A DNA stretch of 50,205 nucleotides from UBA11524 sp964464815 (GTDB lineage: Bacteria > Bacillota > Clostridia > Christensenellales > Aristaeellaceae). Positions 33,337 through 39,967 of this stretch are shown here, piece by piece; position 1 is the stretch's first letter, and every line of letters begins with the position of its first letter. The stretch is taken from contig CAYXHF010000015.1 of the NCBI GenBank assembly GCA_964464815.1, positions 1 through 50,205 of the forward strand. The letters are read 5' to 3'. The position numbers were made by a program, and so were the translations under genes. A model generated the notes under the pieces. That model was not told the origin of the DNA, made no database searches, and worked only from the letters and a program-made list of their open reading frames with translations.

Positions 33337-34345
33337 AAATACCGCCATGCACGCCCATCCTTCCGAAAGCTTCTGGGTACGCAACCGGAAATCCGGCGGC
33401 TATCTGCTGCGCAAGACGGTGCGCCGCAAAGGGTACCAGCTGCTTCGCTTCCTGCTGCTCTTCGGGCTGTGCTTCATGATCATCCAGCCGCTGCTGGGCA
33501 AGATCAGCGTCTCCTTCATGCAGGAGCGTGACCTGTACGATTCCACCGTCATTACCATCCCGCGTCACCTGACCACGGAGAACTACCGCCTGGCGGCCAG
33601 TAAGGTGCTGCTGAACTACGGTACAACCTTCACCAACACCTTGTTCGTCTCCTTCGGTATCGCCCTGTTGCAGATTGCGGCCTGTACGCTGGTTGGCTAC
33701 GGCTTCGCCCGCTTTGACTTCCCGCTCAAAAAGCTGTGGTTCATGGCCGTCATCATCACGGTCATCGTGCCGCCGCAGACGATTTCGTCCTCGCTGTATC
33801 TGCACTTCAACTTCTTCGACATCTTCGGCATCTTCACAGCGCTGACGGGCAGTAGCATCAACCTGCGCGGTTCTGCTCTCCCCTACACGCTGATGTCGGC
33901 CACGTGCATGGGCCTGAAAAACGGCCTGTACATCTACATGATTCGCCAGTTCTTCTCCGGCGTTCCCAAGTCCCTGGAAGAAGCGGCGTATGTGGATGGC
34001 TGCGGCACGTTCAAGACCTTCTGGCGCGTCATCCTGCCGGATGCGGTGCCGATTCTGGTGTCCTGCTTCCTGTTCGCCTTCGTGTGGCAGTGGACGGACA
34101 CGTTCTACTCCAAGATGTTCCTGGGCAACATCAAGCTTCTGAGCCTCGAGGCTGCCACCATCGCCGACCGCTTGAGCAACTACGTTTCCGTACAGCTGGG
34201 CATCGCCGGTGGCGCGTCGATGGGCTATCAGCAGCAGATGGTTTCCACCGGCACGCTGATGCTGGTGGCGCCCCTGCTGGTGCTGTATCTGTTCGCGCAG
34301 CGTTCCTTCGTGGAATCCATCGCGGCCAGCGGCATCAAGGGCTAA
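33329..34345 (+). CDS. Carbohydrate ABC transporter permease (MalG type)
   Basis: 338 residues, six helices. The EAA motif reads EEAAYVDGCGTFKTFWRVILP. Its ATG is 8 bp inside the end of the previous gene; the ribosome binding site is weak, so expression likely depends on translational coupling. Last gene of the operon that began at 22839. The spacer to the next binding-protein gene (34346-34583) contains a GCGGA/TCCGC hairpin (34380-34393) and a promoter. Confidence 0.9.
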   Translation: MSKNTAMHAHPSESFWVRNRKSGGYLLRKTVRRKGYQLLRFLLLFGLCFMIIQPLLGKISVSFMQERDLYDSTVITIPRHLTTENYRLAASKVLLNYGTTFTNTLFVSFGIALLQIAACTLVGYGFARFDFPLKKLWFMAVIITVIVPPQTISSSLYLHFNFFDIFGIFTALTGSSINLRGSALPYTLMSATCMGLKNGLYIYMIRQFFSGVPKSLEEAAYVDGCGTFKTFWRVILPDAVPILVSCFLFAFVWQWTDTFYSKMFLGNIKLLSLEAATIADRLSNYVSVQLGIAGGASMGYQQQMVSTGTLMLVAPLLVLYLFAQRSFVESIAASGIKG

Positions 34346-34460
34346 TACTAATTTTCATCTAACCCATGTCATTCGCACAGCGGATTGTTCCGCATCGCTG
34401 CACTCAGCTTTGCAAGAGCGAAAAATCCACTATGCTCGGTGCCATGTTTTAGACGGAAAT

Positions 34461-34503
34461 TGGTATAATGCGGGCGTAGCGGGAGAGAAATTGCTTCTCT
34501 CCC
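34461..34503 (+). promoter_or_regulatory. Extended -10 promoter and leader hairpin
   Basis: TGGTATAAT (34461-34469) is an extended -10 element with no clear -35. Just downstream GGGAGAGAA (34481-34489) pairs with TTCTCTCCC (34495-34503). The hairpin would lie at the very 5' end of the transcript and has no U tract, so it more likely protects the mRNA of this highly expressed class of protein than ends transcription. Confidence 0.6.
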
Positions 34504-34583
34504 CTGCCCCATCCGGTTTTCCCACATCACTTCGATTCTCTGCCCTCTAGATAGGGCAAGAAAATAAAAGGAGGTACCAAACA

Positions 34584-35981
34584 ATGAAACGGTATCTGGC
34601 ACTGTTCCTGTCCCTGGTGATGATCCTTTGCGCGCTGCCCGCAGCGTTCGCTGAGGACGTCGAGAACCCCTACGAGGAAGACGGCATTGTGATTCAGCGC
34701 GACGCTGACGGCAATGTGATCGACCTCGGCGGCATGGAAATCATCATCTGCGACTGGTGGACCAGCGACTGGCACGATGACGAACCCACCACTGCTGCTG
34801 GCGAAGCAACCCACGACTATCGCACCTGGCTTGAAGAAACCTACAACTTCAAGATCACCCAGGTGAATGCCACGACCTGGGGTGACAGTCCTTCCGACTT
34901 CACCAACCTGGCCACCACTGGCAGCGATGTGAACTACGTGTGGATTCTGCGCGCTGACGCGACCCTGGCTCCCTTCAAGGCTGGTCTGTTCTACGACCTG
35001 TCCACGCTGGATTGCCTGGACTTCACGGAAGACAAGTGGAACGGCACCGTTACCAGCCTGTTCACCAAGGACGGCCATGCCTACGCCATGCGTCCTGAGA
35101 AGGCCGAACCCCGCAAGGGCGTGTTCTTCAACAAGCGCCTGCTGACCGAAGCCGGTGTTGATCCGGAGTCCCTGTACAACATGCAGGCCGACGGCACCTG
35201 GACCTGGGAAGCCTTTGAAGACCTGTGCGAAAAGCTGACCCGCGACACCGACAACGATGGTGTGACCGACCGTTACGCCATGATGTCCTTCTCCTCTCAC
35301 CTGCTGCCCGCTGCGGCTGTGTCCAATGGCGCTGGCTTCGTTCAGGTGGACGAGAACGGCAAGTACTACAACGCGGCTGAGTCCGAGGCCTTCCTCGAGG
35401 CCATGAACTGGGTCATGGATCTGGTTTCCAAGTACGAAATGAAGTCTCCGGAAGGCGCTGAATGGAACTACTTCGAGTCCGCTTTCATCAACGGTGAAGT
35501 TGCCCTGCAGGTGCATGAAGACTACTTCGCTGGCAGCCTGAGCAACATGGAAGACGACTACGGCTTCGTGTTCTTCCCCAAGGGACCCAAGGCTGACACC
35601 TACCTGTATGCGCCCAGCGACAACATCATGGTCATCCCGGCTTGCTACGACGCTGACCGTGCTTGGAAGATTGCCTTCGCTTACAACCTGTTCACCAACC
35701 CGACTCCTGGCTATGCTGATTCTGACGACTGGAAGACCGGCTACTACGAGAAGTATCGCGACGAGCGCGCTGTGGACGAGACCATCGAAATGATGCGTGA
35801 TCCGGCCCACCAGTTCGTGTGGTACTCCAACATGGTGACCGGCTACGACCTGGGCAGCCAGTATCTGTGGGACGTCTACGCTCTGGCCACGACTCCCGCC
35901 GAGAAGGCCGAGTCCATGCGTGGCACCTGGCAGGCGTACATTGACGAAGCCAATGGCGTCGCAACCACCACTGCTGAGTAA
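34584..35981 (+). CDS. Secreted sugar-binding protein of an ABC importer
   Basis: 465 residues. Signal peptide to about 23 (LPAAFA, cut before ED) without a lipobox, unusual for a Gram-positive binding protein. The body matches the SBP family 1 fold used for oligosaccharides: TTGSDVNYVWIL, GHAYAMRPEKAEPRKGVFFNKRLLTE with the usual 'fill in own residue' hinge, GTWTWEAFEDLCEKL. Tryptophan-rich segments (CDWWTSDW, QFVWYSN) fit stacking on sugar rings. A perfect AAAGGAGGT is 8 bp before the start. It is separately promoted from, but adjacent to, the permease operon and is likely its main soluble receptor. Confidence 0.9.
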   Translation: MKRYLALFLSLVMILCALPAAFAEDVENPYEEDGIVIQRDADGNVIDLGGMEIIICDWWTSDWHDDEPTTAAGEATHDYRTWLEETYNFKITQVNATTWGDSPSDFTNLATTGSDVNYVWILRADATLAPFKAGLFYDLSTLDCLDFTEDKWNGTVTSLFTKDGHAYAMRPEKAEPRKGVFFNKRLLTEAGVDPESLYNMQADGTWTWEAFEDLCEKLTRDTDNDGVTDRYAMMSFSSHLLPAAAVSNGAGFVQVDENGKYYNAAESEAFLEAMNWVMDLVSKYEMKSPEGAEWNYFESAFINGEVALQVHEDYFAGSLSNMEDDYGFVFFPKGPKADTYLYAPSDNIMVIPACYDADRAWKIAFAYNLFTNPTPGYADSDDWKTGYYEKYRDERAVDETIEMMRDPAHQFVWYSNMVTGYDLGSQYLWDVYALATTPAEKAESMRGTWQAYIDEANGVATTTAE

Positions 35982-36004
35982 AACATCCCCATAAGGTTTC
36001 TCTT

Positions 36005-36055
36005 GGGCGGGATAACGAACCGCTACGGGCATCGTTGTCCCGCCCTTTCTTTACC
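36005..36055 (+). terminator. Terminator after the binding-protein gene
   Basis: A 14-bp stem, GGGCGGGATAACGA (36005-36018) with TCGTTGTCCCGCCC (36032-36045), one G-T pair, followed by a T-rich tail. Readthrough into the xylanase gene is possible but it must reduce it. Confidence 0.88.
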
Positions 36056-36121
36056 TTTGTTCCGCATTTTTGCCCACATTTCGGATATTTTTGTCCGATT
36101 CTTGCGATAAAAACGCATTTT

Positions 36122-36158
36122 CTTCTCCGAGGGCTGCCGCATGCAGCCTTCCGAGAAG
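36122..36158 (+). other. Composite hairpin in the GH10-GH43 leader
   Basis: CTTCTC (36122-36127) pairs with GAGAAG (36153-36158) and, inside, GGCTGC (36132-36137) with GCAGCC (36143-36148). It stands between the upstream terminator and the start codon; no clear promoter was found in this stretch. It could be an mRNA leader structure. Confidence 0.45.
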
Positions 36159-36250
36159 GCAGTGCTAGCACCGTCTTCATCAAATACGGCATTTCTGACT
36201 TCTCTGCCCCATTCGGGCATTGCAACATGATTCGCAGGAGGTTATCCACC

Positions 36251-38749
36251 ATGCAGGCAAATCAAATTTACCTACCGATTCTTCGGGCGGACGAAGCACC
36301 TTCCCTCAAGGAATTCTATCAGCGCGATTTCCGCATCGGTGCCGCCATCGTCCCGGAATGGCTCAATGATGCCAACAAAGCCGCTGTGCTGCGCCATCAC
36401 TTTACCTCCATCACGGCGGAGAATGTCTCCAAGCCCGAGGTGCTGCTCAGCCGCGCGGCCACCATTGCCTCCGGCAGCAACACCCGCGCCGTGTTCAGCC
36501 TCGTGCCGATTCGTTCCATGATGGATTGGGCGGAGGAAAACGGCATCGCAGTACGCTTCCACGTGCTGGTGTGGCACAACCAGACGCCGCGCTGGTTCTT
36601 CGCGGAAGACTGGTCGGACGCGCCCGATGCGCCGCTGGTGAGCCGTGACGTGATGCTGGAACGCATGCGCCACTACATCTGCGACGTTATGCGGGAGGTC
36701 AATGCCTCCTGGCCGGGCGTGGTGTACGCATGGGACGTGGTCAACGAGGCGATTGAGCCGGATCACCATGCGGAAAACTGCATGCGCACCAAGTCCTGCT
36801 GGTACCAGATTTTCGGCGAGGACTTTATTCCCGCGGCATTCCGCATTGCGCGTGCCTGCCAGATTAGCGGCCAGCAGCTGTATTACAACGACTTCAACGT
36901 CGCCCAGCCGGACAAGACGCCCTATGTCTACCGTCTGGTCAAAAAGCTGCATGATGAGGGACTGATTGACGGCGTTGGCATGCAGACGCATATCGGGCTG
37001 GACTATCCTTCCTTCGCCGATTATGAGCAGGCCATCCGCGATTTTGCTGCCCTCGGCTTGACCGTGCAGGCCACGGAGATGGACATTCGTGTGGACGATG
37101 CCCGTCCGAAGACGCAGATGCTGCTGGCCATGCGTTACCGCGACTATTTCCAGATGATGCTGCGCCTGCGCCGTGAGGGTCTTCCGATTGACTCCATCAC
37201 CCTCTGGGGCTTGACGGACGACCGTTCCTGGCTGCTGGGCTGGAAGGGCACAGGCTATCCGCTGCTCTTTGACGGCACGCTGCGCACCAAGCCGGCCTTC
37301 TGGGGCGCACTGCTGGATGAGCGTGTTCCTACCGACGTCACCAACATGGAGGATACGCCGCTGCCCCTGGAAGCGCCCATCAAGCCGCTTTCCGAACACA
37401 ACCCGGTCATCACGCACATGTTCGGTGCCGACCCGTGGGCGCTGGTGTGGCAGAACCGCGTGTATCTGTACCTGACCGCTGATGCGCCGGACTACGCACC
37501 CAATGGCACGGTCGTTTCCAACCACTATGGCCATATTCATTCCCTGCGCTGCCTGTCCTCCGCTGATCTGGTCAACTGGACGGATCATGGCGACATTCCG
37601 GCCGCAGGACTGACCGGCCTGGCGAAATGGGCACGCAACTCCTGGGCGCCCTGCGCCGCACACAAGCGCATCAATGGGCAGGATAAGTTCTTCCTGTATT
37701 TCGCTGACAGTGGCAATGGCATCGGCGTGCTGGAGGCGACCTCTCCTACCGGCCCGTTCCGCGATCCGCTGGGCCATCCGCTGATTAGCCGCAAGACGCC
37801 CTTGTGCGACACGGTCACGTGGCTGTTTGACCCGGCTGTACTCGTCGATGATGACGGACAGGGCTATCTGTACTTCGGCGGCGGCATTCCCGACGGCATG
37901 GCGGCCGCACCCGGCACAGGACGCTGTGTGCGCCTTGGCGAGGACATGATTTCCGTCGCGGACACGCCCGTGGTGCTTGACGCACCGTACCTGTTCGAGG
38001 ATTCCGGCATCAATAAGGTTGGCAAGCACTATGTGTACTCCTACTGCTCCAACTTCGATGTCAACGACCCGACCCTGCCCTTCCGTAGCGGCGAAATCTG
38101 CACCATGGTGTCCGACAAGCCGCTTGGCCCGTTCCGCTTTGATGGCCACGTGCTGCGCAATCCGGCCGACGACTTCGGTGTGGGCGGCAACAACCACCAC
38201 TGCATCTTCCACTTCAACGACAAGTGGTACATTGCCTATCACGCACAGGCCTTCGAGAAACGCCTTGGCCTTGCCCACGGCTATCGCAGCCCCTGCATCA
38301 ACGAAATTCCCGTGGACGAAGCAACCGGCCACGTTTCCATGACGCGCGGCACACCCGAGGGTGTTGAGGCCATCAAGTCCTTCTCCGTGCGCCACCGCTA
38401 CAGCGCCGCCACCTGCGCCGCGCTGTCGGGTGCAACCATCCTGCATGGCGATACGCCCACACTCTACGCCCAGAATCCGAATGCGTGGGTGAAGCTTGCC
38501 CGTGCCGATTTCGGCGACGGCGCATCCGTGCTGAGCCTGTGCTACCGTGCCTTCTGTGCCGGTGCGGTGTCCATCGTGCTGGACGACCTCTACGCCGCGC
38601 CTGTGGCTGAGGTACAGCTGAACGCCTCCGCCCTCAATTTCGTCACGGCTGATTTGCCGCTGAACACCACGATTTCCGGCGTGCATGACCTCTACCTTGT
38701 TTTCCGCACGCCTGCAATGGAATTCCAGACGTTCCAGTTCCAGGAATAA
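36251..38749 (+). CDS. Cytoplasmic GH10-GH43-CBM6 fusion (xylan-degrading)
   Basis: 832 residues in three modules. GH10 (about 20-350): VLVWHNQTPRWFF, WDVVNEAIE with acid/base Glu 166, LYYNDFN, GVGMQTHIG, and TEMDIRV with nucleophile Glu 276, then TLWGLTDDRSW. GH43 (about 383-690): Asp 394 in GADPWAL as likely base, LFDPAVL, and FEDSGINK with Glu 583 as likely acid. A CBM6-like end (about 716-832): AWVKLARADFGDGA and HDLYLVF. No signal peptide, so it should act on imported xylo-oligosaccharides: endo-cleavage plus xylosidase or arabinofuranosidase activity in one chain. AGGAGGT stands 8 bp before the start; in-frame ATGs further upstream overlap the terminator. Confidence 0.9.
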   Translation: MQANQIYLPILRADEAPSLKEFYQRDFRIGAAIVPEWLNDANKAAVLRHHFTSITAENVSKPEVLLSRAATIASGSNTRAVFSLVPIRSMMDWAEENGIAVRFHVLVWHNQTPRWFFAEDWSDAPDAPLVSRDVMLERMRHYICDVMREVNASWPGVVYAWDVVNEAIEPDHHAENCMRTKSCWYQIFGEDFIPAAFRIARACQISGQQLYYNDFNVAQPDKTPYVYRLVKKLHDEGLIDGVGMQTHIGLDYPSFADYEQAIRDFAALGLTVQATEMDIRVDDARPKTQMLLAMRYRDYFQMMLRLRREGLPIDSITLWGLTDDRSWLLGWKGTGYPLLFDGTLRTKPAFWGALLDERVPTDVTNMEDTPLPLEAPIKPLSEHNPVITHMFGADPWALVWQNRVYLYLTADAPDYAPNGTVVSNHYGHIHSLRCLSSADLVNWTDHGDIPAAGLTGLAKWARNSWAPCAAHKRINGQDKFFLYFADSGNGIGVLEATSPTGPFRDPLGHPLISRKTPLCDTVTWLFDPAVLVDDDGQGYLYFGGGIPDGMAAAPGTGRCVRLGEDMISVADTPVVLDAPYLFEDSGINKVGKHYVYSYCSNFDVNDPTLPFRSGEICTMVSDKPLGPFRFDGHVLRNPADDFGVGGNNHHCIFHFNDKWYIAYHAQAFEKRLGLAHGYRSPCINEIPVDEATGHVSMTRGTPEGVEAIKSFSVRHRYSAATCAALSGATILHGDTPTLYAQNPNAWVKLARADFGDGASVLSLCYRAFCAGAVSIVLDDLYAAPVAEVQLNASALNFVTADLPLNTTISGVHDLYLVFRTPAMEFQTFQFQE

Positions 38750-38756
38750 CATACAA

Positions 38757-38805
38757 GGAAGCTGTTCATTTCTGATATTTTCGGAAGTGAACAGCTTCTT
38801 TTTTT
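38757..38805 (+). terminator. Terminator of the GH10-GH43 gene
   Basis: GAAGCTGTTCA (38758-38768) pairs with TGAACAGCTTC (38788-38798), followed by seven T. Confidence 0.93.
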
Positions 38806-38817
38806 CGTCTTATCATC

Positions 38818-38846
38818 TTGACATTTCCATGTTGTCGTGCTATGCT
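38818..38846 (+). promoter_or_regulatory. Promoter for the small secreted protein genes
   Basis: TTGACA (38818-38823) and TATGCT (38841-38846), 17-bp spacer. The leader to the start at 38997 is about 145 nt. Confidence 0.7.
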
Positions 38847-38996
38847 TTTGTTGAAAAACAACCGTTTCTCCACCGTATTTCCCATGATTTCACAAATCTG
38901 TCGTCCATTCATCTCCTCGTCATCAGAAAGGAGGGCCTTTCCGGAGGAGCGCAGACACCCGTTTATCCACACAACACAGCAAAGGAGAACACACAC

Positions 38997-39653
38997 ATGA
39001 AAAAATGCTTATCCCTGTTGCTTGCAATGCTCATGATGATGACGCTCTGCACCACGTTTGCCTCCGCAGAGGATTTTGCGCTGCGCAACGGCATTCTCTT
39101 CGGCGACACAATGGACGTCATTCTGACAAAGGAAACCTCCCTCGTGCGCGAAAGCGAAACCAGCAATTGGTTCGATGGGCGCATTGCTGGCTATAATGAC
39201 GCACAATGCGGCTTCTATTTTGACGACGATGGTCTGCTGATCAGCATGGACTATTCCTTCAGCGATAGCATTTGCACCTCCCGCGACGAAACGAACAGTG
39301 TCTACGAAACGCTGTATAAGAGCCTGAACCGCAAATACGGCACGCCGCTGAACAATACCGGCGGCAGCTGCTACATCATCACCGGCCCTGCCATTGAACG
39401 AATGGGGCTTTATGTGTACCTGCTCGGTACGCTGGATGGCTATTCCGCCGACTACCTTGACTATGACGAATGGATTGTGGAGGAAGACGGCTATTCGGTC
39501 AAAATCGACCTGATTTCCTACTACTACCGCAACGATGATTACGATTACTACTACCACATTGACGTCAGCTATCACCGCTTCACCGACGAAGACCTGAAGC
39601 AGGCACAGCTGGAAAAGCAACAGGAAAACGACGAGATTGACAACGATATGTAA
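38997..39653 (+). CDS. Secreted acidic protein of unknown function
   Basis: 218 residues. Signal peptide ending FASAED (about 25). The mature part begins LRNGILFGDTMDVILTKE and is rich in Tyr and Asp, with YYYRNDDYDYYYHIDV near the end and a charged helical tail (EKQQENDEIDNDM). It resembles small clostridial lipoprotein-like or pilin-like secreted proteins in build, but no family is recognised. AAAGGAG precedes the start. The next gene, 43 bp later, also codes a small secreted product, so they probably form an operon. Confidence 0.75.
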   Translation: MKKCLSLLLAMLMMMTLCTTFASAEDFALRNGILFGDTMDVILTKETSLVRESETSNWFDGRIAGYNDAQCGFYFDDDGLLISMDYSFSDSICTSRDETNSVYETLYKSLNRKYGTPLNNTGGSCYIITGPAIERMGLYVYLLGTLDGYSADYLDYDEWIVEEDGYSVKIDLISYYYRNDDYDYYYHIDVSYHRFTDEDLKQAQLEKQQENDEIDNDM

Positions 39654-39696
39654 TGTTTCTTCTTCCCTTGTTTACAAAAGAGAGGAGGAACCTGTT

Positions 39697-39909
39697 ATGA
39701 AAAAAGCCCTTTGTCTGCTTCTGTCCGTCATGCTGGCATTCGCAACGTGTTCAACCGCCTTCGCCAGTAACTACGCCGATTTAATCTCCGGCATTCTCGA
39801 TGACATGTCCACCAACAACGCCAAATGCACCGGCGCACCCCAGCAGACCGCCAACGGTCTCTACCGCTGCGTGGAGCTGGCGGCCATCATCGCCATGATT
39901 AACCAATAA
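39697..39909 (+). CDS. Small secreted protein, 70 residues
   Basis: Signal peptide ending STAFAS (about 24) leaves a mature part of about 46 residues with NNAKCTGAPQQT, two Cys and a hydrophobic end VELAAIIAMINQ. GAGGAGG stands 8-9 bp before the start. Not recognised; a short secreted factor or a truncated protein are both possible. A strong bidirectional terminator follows. Confidence 0.65.
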   Translation: MKKALCLLLSVMLAFATCSTAFASNYADLISGILDDMSTNNAKCTGAPQQTANGLYRCVELAAIIAMINQ

Positions 39910-39921
39910 GTTTTTCCAAAA

Positions 39922-39967
39922 AACAAACCGGCTGACACAGCATCTTGTCTGTGCCAGCCGGTTTTGT
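39922..39967. terminator. Bidirectional terminator
   Basis: AAACCGGCTG (39925-39934) pairs with CAGCCGGTTT (39955-39964), extended inside by CACAG/CTGTG (39936-39940 and 39949-39953). A-rich on the left and T-rich on the right, it serves both the small secreted genes and the minus-strand beta-helix gene, whose stop codon begins at 39967. Confidence 0.92.

Noticed and set aside
36005..36250. N-terminal extension of the GH10-GH43 protein from 36035
   Set aside because: It would start inside a terminator stem and lacks a ribosome binding site; AGGAGGT points to 36251. The extension is not a signal peptide either.
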